Source: JAAYED01 sp040772225
Lineage (GTDB): Bacteria > Chloroflexota > Anaerolineae > UBA1429
Direction: 5' to 3'
Assembly (NCBI GenBank): GCA_040772225.1
Contig: JAXGYO010000002.1
Location: 1,798,001 to 1,862,000 of the forward strand
DNA: 64,000 bases
The translations under genes and the position numbers were made by a program. Shown piece by piece: positions 33,218 to 42,704 of the stretch (positions are counted from its first letter, which is position 1; every line of letters starts with the position of its first letter). The notes below the pieces were generated by a model. It did not search any database and was not told the DNA's origin. It was given only the letters and a program-made list of their open reading frames with translations.

Positions 33218-34198
33218 TTGAAGGCCCTGTTCGTACTGTTACACTATCTCGGCAACACAGTTCTGGCTGTACTTGTTTTCGCCCTCTCGCTATTGCTTCT
33301 TCTGGCAGGCTATGTCGCCTTCTATCTTCCGATGTGGGAGACGGCCGGTCTAGAGGAGGGAGCGCCAGGCGGCGCCTGGATGTGGATCGAAGAGCGGCCG
33401 ATCTACTACCGTACCTGGGGAAGCCAGGATGACCCGACCGTCGTGCTCGTCCACGGCGATGTTGTGGAGGGCTCCCGAATCTGGGACGCCAACGCGGCGG
33501 CGCTGGCGGATGCCGGGCTGCATGTCATCGCTGTGGATCTGTTGGGCTATGGGCACTCGGAACGGGTGACCGAGCCGATCTACACCTTGCGCGCGCACAC
33601 TGGCGTGCTGGCACAGTTGCTCAACGAACTGCGCGTCAGCGAGGCGACGCTCGTGGGACATGGCCAGGGAGCGGGCGTCGTGCTACAACTGGCTGTGGAG
33701 CAGCCGCAGTTCGTTGGCAACATGGTGCTCATCTCACCTGACATTGACTCTCGTGACTCGCTTCTCTGGCGGCTGCTTGCTCGTGAACCCCATATCGGCC
33801 GGGCGGTGGTGTGGGCGGTCGAGTCGGGGGGACCGCTCTGGAAGTGGCAGCGGACACAGATGGTCGCCGATGCCGGACGTTACCCCGCGGAGTATATGGA
33901 CGCTGCGCGGCAGCCAGCACGCATTGTGGGTACAGCCGAGTCTCTACGGATGATGGCTCTGTCTCAGCCGGATGATAACCTGCCAGAGGCCATTGACGGG
34001 CTGGGTATGCCGGTGATCATCCTCCGGGGAGAGCAGGACCGCACTTGTTCCGAGCAGCAGGCGCAAGATCTCGCGTCCCTGTTTTCTGATGCCTCGGTCT
34101 TAGCGATCCCAGGGGCTGGCCATGCTGCACAGATCGACCAGCCCGGCAGAGTGAATGCCGAGATCACGCAGGCCGCGGGTATCGCGTTAGCAGACTGA
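33218..34198 (+). CDS. Alpha/beta-hydrolase-fold membrane-anchored protein lacking the nucleophile
   Basis: 326 residues if translation starts at the TTG at 33218 (AGAGAGG 9 nt upstream); a TTG at 33188 is possible. One N-terminal membrane helix (about 8-32) anchors an alpha/beta-hydrolase fold. The oxyanion motif is VLVHGD, the acid lies in RGEQDRT and the His in GAGHAAQ. The nucleophile elbow, normally G-x-S-x-G, reads GHGQG: Ser is replaced by Gly (codon 33662-33664). It may be inactive as an esterase, or may be cofactor-independent in another way. Family close to haloalkane dehalogenase/epoxide-hydrolase-like proteins. Confidence 0.8.
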   Translation: MKALFVLLHYLGNTVLAVLVFALSLLLLLAGYVAFYLPMWETAGLEEGAPGGAWMWIEERPIYYRTWGSQDDPTVVLVHGDVVEGSRIWDANAAALADAGLHVIAVDLLGYGHSERVTEPIYTLRAHTGVLAQLLNELRVSEATLVGHGQGAGVVLQLAVEQPQFVGNMVLISPDIDSRDSLLWRLLAREPHIGRAVVWAVESGGPLWKWQRTQMVADAGRYPAEYMDAARQPARIVGTAESLRMMALSQPDDNLPEAIDGLGMPVIILRGEQDRTCSEQQAQDLASLFSDASVLAIPGAGHAAQIDQPGRVNAEITQAAGIALAD

Positions 34199-34200
34199 CC

Positions 34201-35781
34201 CTAGTCCTCCCGATAGTGGCAGCCGTGGCTCTCGCGGTTTTCCCACGCTGCCCGTGCCACGATCAGAGCCGCCAGCACGGCGCTACGCAAACTGATCATC
34301 TGGGGCTCTACCCGGGTGGTGCGATAAAACGCATCGATATCGTGGCTCAGGTTGTTTAGGTCGCGGAGGGCACGCTCCAGGCGACGGCGGCTGCGCACCA
34401 GCCCGACATAGTACCACATGGAATGCTTGATCGTCTGCATGTCATGACGCACCAGGGCAGGGTCCGCGGCATCGCTTCCCGTTGATTCCCAGGCAGGAAT
34501 CAGCGCCGGGCTGGGCGCGTCCATGCCATTGATCTGCCAGCGGATATCCCTCGCCGCGCGCGTTCCCCACACGAGGCCTTCCAGCAGCGAAGAGCTGCCC
34601 AGGCGGTTCGCGCCATGCACGCCGGTGCAGGTTACCTCACCCACGGCGTACAGGCGCTGCAGGCTGGTGCGCCCCCAGGCGTCGACCCAGACGCCGCCGC
34701 AGAAATAGTGCGCCGCCGGGACCACCGGGATCGGATCGGTCGTGGCGTCTACCCCGTATTGCAGACAGCTCTCGTAGATGTTCGGGAATCGGTCTCGGAT
34801 GGTCTCCGCGGACATCGTCGAGGCCACATCCAGGTACACATGATCGGCGCTGGTGCGCAGCATCTCGCGGTGGATGCTGCGGGCCACGACATCTCTCGGC
34901 GCCAGCTCCTGCCATTCGGGCTCATAGTGCTGCATAAAGCGCTCGCCGTGGATGTTCAGCAATTTGCCGCCCTCCCCACGGAGGGCCTCACTGATCAGGA
35001 ACCGGGCGTTGCCTTGATCATAGAACGTGGTTGGGTGAAACTGGACATACTCTGCATTGATGATACGTGCTCCGGCACGGTATGCCATCGCGAGGCCATC
35101 GCCAGTGGCGCCTTCCGGATTGGTAGTATGCAAAAAGATCTGTCCCAACCCGCCGCTGGCCAGGATGGTGGCCTTGGCAAGAATAGTTCGGACCTCGCCG
35201 CTGTCGTGATCGTAGACGTATGCGCCGACGCAGGAGAGCGGCTCATAGATCGCCAGCCGGTTGAGAGAGTGATGCGCGGGCGTCAGCAGGTCAATGGCCG
35301 TGTACTGGGTCAGGATCTGGATGTTGGGTTGCACGAGCAGTGCTTTGACGAGACTCTGCTGGATGGCGCGTCCGGTGGCGTCGTTGACGTGGAGAATGCG
35401 ACTCGTCGAGTGGGCCGCCTCGCGGGTGCGCTCAAGCTCGTTCTTCGGCGTGAGGGTGAATGGCACCTCGTACTTGTCCACCAGCAACTCGCGCACGAGC
35501 TTTGGTCCCTCATGCGACAAGATCGCGACTGCCTCGCGGTTATTCAGCCCGTCGCCGGCACGTGTCAGGTCCTCGGCCAGCTGTTCGGGCGAATCCTCCT
35601 CACCGGTGTAGATGATGCCCCCCTGGGCATAGAACGTGTTTGACTCGAGCGGATCCTCGTACTTGGTCAGCATGATAATCCGCAGGTTCTCGTTCTCGGC
35701 CAGGTTGAGTGCCGCGGTGGCCCCGGCGATACCGCTGCCGATGATCAGAACATCGCACTGTAGCGTTTCGTTGCTTGTCAT
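34201..35781 (-). CDS. nadB: L-aspartate oxidase
   Basis: 526 residues. FAD-binding GSGIAGATAALNLAE at about 15-29, substrate-binding region HSTSRILHVNDATGRAI and the catalytic-domain motif ATGGLG-like ASGGLGQIFLHTTNP. It oxidises aspartate to iminoaspartate, the first step of NAD synthesis. The C-terminal helical domain (430-526) is complete. It follows nadA by 24 bp in the leftward order nadC-nadA-nadB; iminoaspartate is passed to NadA. Confidence 0.95.
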   Translation of the reverse strand: MTSNETLQCDVLIIGSGIAGATAALNLAENENLRIIMLTKYEDPLESNTFYAQGGIIYTGEEDSPEQLAEDLTRAGDGLNNREAVAILSHEGPKLVRELLVDKYEVPFTLTPKNELERTREAAHSTSRILHVNDATGRAIQQSLVKALLVQPNIQILTQYTAIDLLTPAHHSLNRLAIYEPLSCVGAYVYDHDSGEVRTILAKATILASGGLGQIFLHTTNPEGATGDGLAMAYRAGARIINAEYVQFHPTTFYDQGNARFLISEALRGEGGKLLNIHGERFMQHYEPEWQELAPRDVVARSIHREMLRTSADHVYLDVASTMSAETIRDRFPNIYESCLQYGVDATTDPIPVVPAAHYFCGGVWVDAWGRTSLQRLYAVGEVTCTGVHGANRLGSSSLLEGLVWGTRAARDIRWQINGMDAPSPALIPAWESTGSDAADPALVRHDMQTIKHSMWYYVGLVRSRRRLERALRDLNNLSHDIDAFYRTTRVEPQMISLRSAVLAALIVARAAWENRESHGCHYRED

Positions 35782-35805
35782 AGATCCTCGTCCTGTTATC
35801 GAGCT

Positions 35806-36879
35806 TTACTGCAGCATCTTGGCCAGGGCCAGGCGAGCCCCGGACGCTATCTCAGGGGGTACCGTAACGACGTTACGCACCACACCTTCTCTCAAGTCCT
35901 GCAGCACATGGAAGAGATGCGTCAGGCGGGTCAGGCCCATCGATGCACAGGCCCGACGCTCCAACGGCAAGACACGCTTGTCTGAATACTGCCTGCTCAG
36001 GCGATCCACCATGTGGCACTCGGTACCGACGATGATGGTGGCTCCTGCGGGGGCGTCCTCAACCGCAGAGATGATCTGCGAAGTCGATCCCGCGGCATCG
36101 GCGGCTACGACAACAGGGCGCGGGCACTCGGGGTGCACAATGACCGTGGCTCCGGGGTACGCAGCCCGCGCACGGCGCACATCCTCGACGGTAAAGCCTG
36201 TGTGGACGGAGCAGAACCCCTGCCAGACCACGACGCGGGCATCTCGGAGCGTCTCGGGGTCAGGCGGCTGCAGCGGGTTCCACAGGCCAAGCTCCGACGG
36301 CGCCAGGCCCATATCAAGGGCCGTGTTGGTGCCCAGATGCTCATCGGGGGTGAACAGAATGCGTCCGCCCTGAGCAAAGGCCCATTCAAAGATGCGCCTG
36401 GCATTGGATGACGTGCAGACCGCCCCGCCCTTTTCGCCCACGAAAGCCTTGATGTCGGCGTTCGAGTTCTGATAGGTGATGGGGATAATGGGCTTGTCCC
36501 AGACGCCTGACAGGGCATCGTAGGCAGACGCGACCTGTCTCCGGCTCGCCATTTCAGCCATAGGGCATAGCGCCTCGATCACTGGCTGGATCACAGTCTG
36601 ATCCGGCGCACATAGGATGGCTGCAGTCTCGGCCATGAAATAGACGCCGCAAAAGACGATATAGGGTGCGTCCACAGTCGCCGCGATGCGCGAAAGCTCG
36701 AGGGAATCCCCGGTATAGTCGGCGAACTGGACGATCTCGTCGCGCTGGTAATGGTGCGCCAGGATTGCCACCTGGTCGCCAAGTGCGGCACGCACCTCTG
36801 CAGTGGCCGCGACAAGGTCGTCATCGCCCATCTGCAAGTGCTGGGACGCCTTCTGTCCGTTGCCGCGTTCTGAATCCAT
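35806..36879 (-). CDS. nadA: Quinolinate synthase
   Basis: 357 residues, three repeated domains. The three Cys that hold the 4Fe-4S cluster are visible in VFCGVYFMAETAAIL (about 95), VHPECPRPVV (about 245) and GTECHMVDRL (about 290). HHYQRDEIVQFADYTGDS in the first domain binds substrate. Condenses iminoaspartate with dihydroxyacetone phosphate. It starts 1 nt after the nadC stop. Confidence 0.96.
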   Translation of the reverse strand: MDSERGNGQKASQHLQMGDDDLVAATAEVRAALGDQVAILAHHYQRDEIVQFADYTGDSLELSRIAATVDAPYIVFCGVYFMAETAAILCAPDQTVIQPVIEALCPMAEMASRRQVASAYDALSGVWDKPIIPITYQNSNADIKAFVGEKGGAVCTSSNARRIFEWAFAQGGRILFTPDEHLGTNTALDMGLAPSELGLWNPLQPPDPETLRDARVVVWQGFCSVHTGFTVEDVRRARAAYPGATVIVHPECPRPVVVAADAAGSTSQIISAVEDAPAGATIIVGTECHMVDRLSRQYSDKRVLPLERRACASMGLTRLTHLFHVLQDLREGVVRNVVTVPPEIASGARLALAKMLQ

Positions 36880-36880
36880 C

Positions 36881-37738
36881 CTAACCCTCCTGACTGCTCG
36901 CCAGGTCCATCTTCAGGTCCAGGCTGATATCGAGCGCCTTGACCGAGTGGGTCAGTGCGCCGACAGAGATAAAGTCTACGCCCGTGGCAGCGATCTCGGG
37001 GATGCGCGGCAGCGTGATGCCTCCCGAGGCTTCCAACTCAACACGCCCCGCCACCCGCCTCACAGCCTCGTGCATGGTCGCCGTGTCCATATTATCCAGC
37101 ATGATGCGATCGACCCGCGCCGCCAGAGCCTCATCCAACTGGTCGAGCGAGTCGATCTCGACCTCGATCGGGAGTGAGATGCCCGCTTCGCGTACGCGTG
37201 CTACCGCGGCGGTGATGCTGCCCGCGGCCTCGATGTGGTTGTCTTTGATCAACACCATATCATAGAGCCCCGTGCGATGGTTCGTGCCGCCGCCCAGGCG
37301 CACGGCGAGTTTGTCGAGCGCGCGCAGCCCAGGCATCGTCTTGCGGGTGTCCAGAATCCGAGTGCCTGTCCCTGCGGTGGCCTCAACGTAGGCACGCGTC
37401 ATGGTGGCCACGCCGGACATGCGCTGCAAGAAGTTCAGCGCCACCCGCTCGCCGATAAGAATGCCGGGGCCGTAGCCTGACACGGTCGCCAGGATGTCAC
37501 CCACCTCAAATGCCGTGCCGTCCTTGCGCAGCGGGGTAAAGACAATGGTCTCGTCCACCTGGCGAAACACCTCGATTACAACGTCCATGCCGGCCAAGAC
37601 ACCGCGCTCCTTGGCGAGGAACTCGCCGTACAAACGGGTGCCGGCTGGAATGGTGGGCACGCTGGTCACGTCGCCCGTGCCAAGGTCCTCTTCCAGCGCC
37701 CTCCGCACGATCTCTCTGATCTCTTGATCAAGGTTCAT
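36881..37738 (-). CDS. nadC: Nicotinate-nucleotide pyrophosphorylase (carboxylating)
   Basis: 285 residues, complete. Converts quinolinate and PRPP to nicotinate mononucleotide. Seen: ERVALNFLQRMSGVAT, ILDTRKTMPGLRALDK, RLGGGTNHRTGLYD and the Lys motif LIKDNHI. First gene of nadC-nadA-nadB. In the 204-bp gap upstream I see only the ilvE terminator and no NadR/NiaR-type operator. Confidence 0.96.
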   Translation of the reverse strand: MNLDQEIREIVRRALEEDLGTGDVTSVPTIPAGTRLYGEFLAKERGVLAGMDVVIEVFRQVDETIVFTPLRKDGTAFEVGDILATVSGYGPGILIGERVALNFLQRMSGVATMTRAYVEATAGTGTRILDTRKTMPGLRALDKLAVRLGGGTNHRTGLYDMVLIKDNHIEAAGSITAAVARVREAGISLPIEVEIDSLDQLDEALAARVDRIMLDNMDTATMHEAVRRVAGRVELEASGGITLPRIPEIAATGVDFISVGALTHSVKALDISLDLKMDLASSQEG

Positions 37739-37883
37739 GATGGTCCTACTCTCGCTTGGCTGCTCACCGCGCCCATGATTCTAGTCCAAGTCGAGCACAT
37801 GTAAAGGTCGCGTCGCACGCTCAGAGCGATTGCCTTCGAGCAGGCTATCGTGCCCAAGATGGGCCGGCAGCCAGGGATAGTGA

Positions 37884-37913
37884 AAACAGCAGCCAGGCCA
37901 CCAGCTGCTGTTT
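37884..37913 (-). terminator. Terminator of the ilv-leu operon
   Basis: AAACAGCAGC (37884-37893) pairs perfectly with GCTGCTGTTT (37904-37913), loop 10 nt. On the minus strand it ends in TTTTCACT, 30 bp after the ilvE stop. Confidence 0.8.
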
Positions 37914-37942
37914 CGGATGGTGCGTCGCGCGCTGCCTCTGGT

Positions 37943-38869
37943 CTAGCTATTGACCGGGGTCAGCCAGTTGTAGCGATCGGCTGTACGGCCCTCCACGATA
38001 TCGAAAAAGGCGGTCTGCAGCGCGGCCGTGATAGGGCCACGCCGGCCGGCGCCGATGGTGATGTGGTCCACCGAGCGCACCGGTGAGATCTCCGCCGCTG
38101 TTCCGGCAAAGAACAGCTCGTCCGCGCTGTACAACTGCTCACGCGTGATCTGGCACTCGACGACGCTATAGCCCAGCTCGCGTGCCAGTGTGATGACCGA
38201 ATTGCGGGTGATACCACCCAAGATGGAACTGCTGAGGGATGGCGTGTACAGCACACCATCGCGCACCAGAAACACGTTCTCTCCGCTCCCCTCGCTCACG
38301 TACCCGAAGATGTCCAGGGCAATCCCCTCAGAATAGCCGAGATCTGCAGCCTCCATGCGAATCAACTGCGAGTTGTTATAGTGGCCGCCGGCCTTGACGC
38401 CAGCCGGGGTCGTATCCGGGGCCATGCGGCGCCATGAGGACACCCCCACGTCCACGCCCTCCTCGAGGGCGTCGGCGCCAAGATAGGCGCCCCAGCTCCA
38501 CACGGCGATCGCCACCTGCACCGGGCAGGTGCGGGGCTCGACGCCCAGTTGCTCATACCCACGGAATACGACGGGACGGACGTAGCAGGAATCGAGACCG
38601 TTCTTTCTGATCGTCTCCAGGATCGCCTGCCCGAACTGCTCCCTACTGTAGGGGATCTCCATGCGGTAGACCTTGCAGGAGTCGTACATGCGTCGAAGGT
38701 GCGGCTCCAGGCGGAATACCGCCGGGCCAGCCGGGGTCTTGTAGCACCGGATGCCCTCAAAGATGCTCGACCCATAGTGGACGACGTGCGAGAGCACGTG
38801 AATCCTGGCGTCCTTCCAGGGCACCAACTCGCCATCGAACCAGATATACTCGGACTCGGGAATCGGCAT
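37943..38869 (-). CDS. ilvE: Branched-chain amino acid aminotransferase
   Basis: 308 residues, fold-type IV PLP enzyme. Seen: N-terminal YIWFDGELVPWKDARIHV, the motif HYGSSIFEGIRCYKT, Lys-containing region GVKAGGHYNNSQL, and EGSGENVFLVRDG. Last step of Ile, Leu and Val synthesis. It is the final gene of the twelve-gene leftward operon, 14 bp after leuB, and is followed by a terminator. Confidence 0.96.
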   Translation of the reverse strand: MPIPESEYIWFDGELVPWKDARIHVLSHVVHYGSSIFEGIRCYKTPAGPAVFRLEPHLRRMYDSCKVYRMEIPYSREQFGQAILETIRKNGLDSCYVRPVVFRGYEQLGVEPRTCPVQVAIAVWSWGAYLGADALEEGVDVGVSSWRRMAPDTTPAGVKAGGHYNNSQLIRMEAADLGYSEGIALDIFGYVSEGSGENVFLVRDGVLYTPSLSSSILGGITRNSVITLARELGYSVVECQITREQLYSADELFFAGTAAEISPVRSVDHITIGAGRRGPITAALQTAFFDIVEGRTADRYNWLTPVNS

Positions 38870-38883
38870 AGTGTCAGTCTCCT

Positions 38884-39957
38884 CTACGCTACAGGCTTGA
38901 TCCGTCGGGCGATCAACTCACCCATGACGGTTGTCGACACGGTCTCTCCACCGGGCTGGGCGATGTCTCCCGTACGATAGCCTTCCGCCAGAACCTGCTC
39001 GACGGCGGCTTCCACGGCCCGTGCTTCGCCCTCCAGTTTCAGCGAGTATCTCAACAGCAGTGCGGCGCTCAGAATTGCCCCGATAGGGTTCGCGATCCCC
39101 TTGCCGGCGATATCTGGCGCCGTGCCGTGGATCGGCTCGTAGAGCCCCAGGTTCCCCTCAGCCAGCGAGGCAGACGGCAACATACCCATCGAGCCCGAGA
39201 GCATCGAGGCCTCGTCAGTGAGAATGTCCCCGAACAGGTTCTCGGTGACGATCACATCGAACGAAGACGGGCGACGAATCAGGTGCATGGCGCAGGCGTC
39301 CACCAGCAGGTGCTCGCATGCGACATCGGGGTAGTCGCGAGCCACGCGCAGGGCGGTCTCGCGCCAGAGACGAGAGCTTTCCAGCACGTTGGCCTTGTCC
39401 ACCGAGGTGACCTTGCGGCGGCGGGTGCGCGCCAGATCAAAGGCTACCCGCAGCACGCGCTCGATCTCGGCTTCGGTGTAGATCATGGTGTCAAAGGCCG
39501 TGCGCCCGCCATCGCGGCGGCCGCGCTCGCCAAAGTAGATCCCGCCGGTGAGCTCGCGCACCACCACCAGGTCTGTGCCCTCCAACACCCCGGGCTTGAT
39601 TGTCGAGGCGTCGATCAGCGCTGGCGTCAGCTTGACCGGTCGCAAGTTGGCAAAGAGCCCCAGCGCCTTGCGGATGCCCAGCAGGCCCTGCTCTGGCCGG
39701 ACGGCGGCGGTGGGGTCGTCCCACTTGGGGCCGCCGACGGCGCCGAAAAGGACCGCATCCGAGCGCTGGCAGAGCTCGAGGGTCTCCTGCGGAAAGGGGC
39801 TGCCGGTGGTGTCGATGGCGATGCCGCCGATCAAGCCTTGCTCAAAGCAAAAGGTGTGGCCGTAGGCCTGGCCCACGGCCTCGAGGACCTGGGCGGCCTG
39901 GGCGGTCACCTCCGGGCCGATGCCATCGCCTCCGAGGACGGCGATCCTGTAATCCAT
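38884..39957 (-). CDS. leuB: 3-isopropylmalate dehydrogenase
   Basis: 357 residues, normal length. Seen: N-terminal AVLGGDGIGPEVTAQ, FGAVGGPKWDD, RELTGGIYFGERGR, and the metal-binding NLFGDILTDEASMLSGSMG followed by EPIHGTAPDIAGKG (NAD specificity region). Third committed step of leucine synthesis. It lies between pheA and ilvE in the operon. Confidence 0.97.
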   Translation of the reverse strand: MDYRIAVLGGDGIGPEVTAQAAQVLEAVGQAYGHTFCFEQGLIGGIAIDTTGSPFPQETLELCQRSDAVLFGAVGGPKWDDPTAAVRPEQGLLGIRKALGLFANLRPVKLTPALIDASTIKPGVLEGTDLVVVRELTGGIYFGERGRRDGGRTAFDTMIYTEAEIERVLRVAFDLARTRRRKVTSVDKANVLESSRLWRETALRVARDYPDVACEHLLVDACAMHLIRRPSSFDVIVTENLFGDILTDEASMLSGSMGMLPSASLAEGNLGLYEPIHGTAPDIAGKGIANPIGAILSAALLLRYSLKLEGEARAVEAAVEQVLAEGYRTGDIAQPGGETVSTTVMGELIARRIKPVA

Positions 39958-39972
39958 GCTGCTCCCTTCCGT

Positions 39973-40827
39973 CTAGTCGCTATCGACCAGGGTGGTGCTG
40001 GCGCGCGGGTATGAGCCGAACACGCGCACAAAGGTGGTCATCTCGCGCAGATGCTCCAAGGCGCGCCGCGCGGTTTCCTCGTGCGGCCCCCCGGCAAAGT
40101 CCACGTAAAAGACGTACTGCCAGGGTACACCCTTGAGCGGGCGCGACTCGATCTTGGATAGGTCGATGTCGCGCAGCGCAAAGGCGCTCAAGCAACGCCA
40201 CAACAGGCCCGGACGGTTGACCCCGGCAAAAGCGATAGAGGTCTTGGCCTCGATCTCGGGCCCCGGCGTCACTGGCTCCCGCGAGATAGCGACAAAGCGC
40301 GTATAGTTGGCCTTTTCGTCTTCGAACTCGTGCACGAGCACGTCCATGCCATAAATCTCGGCGGCGCGGGCGCTAGCGATGGCGGCGGCATGCGGATCGC
40401 CGCCCTCTTTGACCATCTTGACGCTGCCTGCCGTGTCGTACGTGGCGTGGATTTCGACATCCTGCAGGCCGCTGAGCGACTGCTCGCACTGTGCCAGCGC
40501 CTGCGGGTGAGAATACACCCGGCGAATCTGGTCCAGGCGCGTGCCCGGGTGGGCGATCAGGCAATGTGAGACCCGCAGGTTATGCTCGGCGATGATGTGC
40601 AGGGCGTGCTGCAGCAGCAGGTCATAATTGCGATGGATGCTGCCGGCGAGCGAGTTTTCCACCGGCACCACGCCATAGTCGAACTGGCCCCCCTCGACGC
40701 CAGCGAATACCTGGTCAAAGCTGTCGCAGGGGACGGCGTCGATGGCGTCGCCAAACAGCGCCAGGCAGGCGGCCTCACTGTAGGCGCCGGGCTCGCCCTG
40801 GTAGCCGATCCGCAGCGGCGCGGTCAT
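39973..40827 (-). CDS. pheA: Prephenate dehydratase with ACT domain
   Basis: 284 residues. The catalytic part (about 4-185) has GYQGEPGAYSEAA, the DYGVVPVENSLAGSI core and a TRF-type motif (YTRFVAISRE). The ACT domain (about 197-275) has NRPGLLWRCLSAFALRDIDL and the ESRP site (IESRPLKG) for phenylalanine feedback. No chorismate mutase is fused. Its presence in a branched-chain operon, abutting the leuD stop with no gap, is unusual and implies translational coupling. Confidence 0.95.
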   Translation of the reverse strand: MTAPLRIGYQGEPGAYSEAACLALFGDAIDAVPCDSFDQVFAGVEGGQFDYGVVPVENSLAGSIHRNYDLLLQHALHIIAEHNLRVSHCLIAHPGTRLDQIRRVYSHPQALAQCEQSLSGLQDVEIHATYDTAGSVKMVKEGGDPHAAAIASARAAEIYGMDVLVHEFEDEKANYTRFVAISREPVTPGPEIEAKTSIAFAGVNRPGLLWRCLSAFALRDIDLSKIESRPLKGVPWQYVFYVDFAGGPHEETARRALEHLREMTTFVRVFGSYPRASTTLVDSD

Positions 40828-41328
40828 CTACTGCCCCGCCGCGATCTTGCGGCGCGTGTATTCCACCAGGCCGCCAGCGTCGATCAACGCCAGCATGAAC
40901 TCGGGATAGGGCGTCGCCTCATAGGTTGCGCCTGTATCCACGTTGCGAATGGTGCCGGTGCTCAGGTCGATCTCGAGGATATCCCCGGCCCTGGCGGCCT
41001 GGGCGGCCTCGGGGCACTCGAGGATGGGCAGCCCGATATTGAGCGAGTTGCGGAAAAAGATGCGCGCAAAGGTCTCGGCCACCACGCAGGAGATGCCGGC
41101 GGCTTTGAGGGCCAGAGGCGCATGCTCTCGGGAAGAGCCGCAGCCAAAGTTCTTGCCCGCTACCACGATATCTCCGGGCTGTACGCCCTTGATAAAGGAG
41201 GGGTCCCAGTCCTCCATGCAGTGCGAGGCCAGTTCCTCTTCCGACGTGGTGTTCAGGTAGCGCGCCGCGATAATCGCGTCGGTGTCGATATTGTCACCAT
41301 ACTTCCACACGCGTCCCTCAAGTGTCAC
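40828..41328 (-). CDS. leuD: 3-isopropylmalate dehydratase small subunit
   Basis: 166 residues, the short form found with homoaconitase-like LeuC rather than the roughly 200-residue enterobacterial LeuD. Seen: VWKYGDNIDTDAIIAARYL and VVAGKNFGCGSSREHAPLALK. It forms the swivel domain partner of LeuC. It is separated from leuC by thrC, which is unusual, since the two subunits are normally adjacent. Confidence 0.95.
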   Translation of the reverse strand: MTLEGRVWKYGDNIDTDAIIAARYLNTTSEEELASHCMEDWDPSFIKGVQPGDIVVAGKNFGCGSSREHAPLALKAAGISCVVAETFARIFFRNSLNIGLPILECPEAAQAARAGDILEIDLSTGTIRNVDTGATYEATPYPEFMLALIDAGGLVEYTRRKIAAGQ

Positions 41329-41354
41329 TGGAAAGGTCCTCCTCTGTTCTGCTG

Positions 41355-42689
41355 CTATCCCTGGCGATCAAGGAAATGGTGAATGGCATCTTTGACGGCG
41401 TCCGCGTCGGCGGCGAGTTCCACCGGCGGGTTGCGCCGTTCGGCCTGGATCCCCGCCAGACTATTCTCATGGTAGGCGATCTTGAACGGGCTGAACTTTA
41501 GCCCATGGGCAGTCGAGATGACGACCACGCGGTCGTCCTTTTGGATCTCGCCCCGCTCGATCAGCTTGAACAGTGCCGCCAGCGCCACGCCGGTGTGCGG
41601 ACAGGCGTACATCCCCGTCAGGTCGGCGCGGGCGGCGGCATCCGCGATCTCGTCCTCGCTGGCCTGCTCCACGCAGCCTTCGAAACGCCGCATCACCTTG
41701 ACGGCGCGCTCGTAGCTGACCGGGTTCCCGATCTGGATGGCGGTAGCAACCGTCGCCCCCGCCTGGATCGGCTCCAGGCTCTCAAACCCGCGCTGGTAGC
41801 TGCGATAGAACGGGTTGGCCTGCTCGGCCTGTGCCGCCACCAGGCGCGGGAGCCGGTCGATGAGTCCCAACTCTTGCATCATCAGGAACCCTTTGCCCAG
41901 GGCCGAGATATTACCCAGGTTGCCCACCGGGATCACGATCCAGTCGGGCACCTGCCAATCGAACTGCTGGACGATCTCGATCGCCACGGTCTTTTGGCCC
42001 TCGATGCGCAGCGAGTTCATCGAGTTGGCCAGATAGATGCTGTTGTCCCGCGTGACCTCTTTGACCAGCGCCATGCACCCGTCAAAGTCGGTGTCCAGGG
42101 CCAGCACCAGCGCGCCGTTGGCGATAGGCTGGATCAGTTGCGCCGCCGAGACCTTGTTCCGCGGCAGGAAAACGATCGTCGGGATGCCCGCGGCGGCGCC
42201 GTAGGCCGCCAGCGCGGCGGAGGTATCCCCCGTGCTGGCGCAGGCAACCGCCCGCACCGGCGAGCCATCGGCGATCATCTGATTGACGACGCTCACCAGC
42301 ACGGTCATGCCAAGATCTTTGAACGAGCCCGTGTGGCTGTTGCCGCACAGCTTGACCCACAGGTCCTCGACGCCGATCTCGGCACCCAGACGCTGGGCCC
42401 AGAACAGGTTGGTGTGTCCCTCGTACATCGAGACGATGCGTTCGTCGTCGACCAGAGGCATCACCCATTCCTTTTTGCCCCACACACCGCTTCCATAGGG
42501 CCACTCGTTGCTGCGCGTCCGGTCGTCGAACAGCGTCCGCCAGTCAGCCCCCGAGCGCTGTGCCAGCGTCTGCATGTCGTGCTGCACCTCCAGCAATCCG
42601 CCGCAGGTGGGGCACTGGTAGAGCACGTCGGTGACCGGGTACCGTCCGGCGCATCCGCGGGCACATTGTAGCCAGCAGTCGTAAGCCAT
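41355..42689 (-). CDS. thrC: Threonine synthase
   Basis: 444 residues. The N-terminus has a Cys-rich pattern (CARGC and CPTCGGLL) as in plant/archaeal-type threonine synthases. PLP lysine is in GSFKDLGMTVLVS (about 122), and the phosphate loop is ACASTGDTSAALAAYG. It makes threonine from O-phosphohomoserine. It sits between leuC and leuD. No other threonine-pathway gene is nearby; because isoleucine can be made from threonine or citramalate, its placement may co-regulate the two precursor routes (inference). Confidence 0.94.
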   Translation of the reverse strand: MAYDCWLQCARGCAGRYPVTDVLYQCPTCGGLLEVQHDMQTLAQRSGADWRTLFDDRTRSNEWPYGSGVWGKKEWVMPLVDDERIVSMYEGHTNLFWAQRLGAEIGVEDLWVKLCGNSHTGSFKDLGMTVLVSVVNQMIADGSPVRAVACASTGDTSAALAAYGAAAGIPTIVFLPRNKVSAAQLIQPIANGALVLALDTDFDGCMALVKEVTRDNSIYLANSMNSLRIEGQKTVAIEIVQQFDWQVPDWIVIPVGNLGNISALGKGFLMMQELGLIDRLPRLVAAQAEQANPFYRSYQRGFESLEPIQAGATVATAIQIGNPVSYERAVKVMRRFEGCVEQASEDEIADAAARADLTGMYACPHTGVALAALFKLIERGEIQKDDRVVVISTAHGLKFSPFKIAYHENSLAGIQAERRNPPVELAADADAVKDAIHHFLDRQG

Positions 42690-42704
42690 ACGGGTCTCCT
42701 GCCT

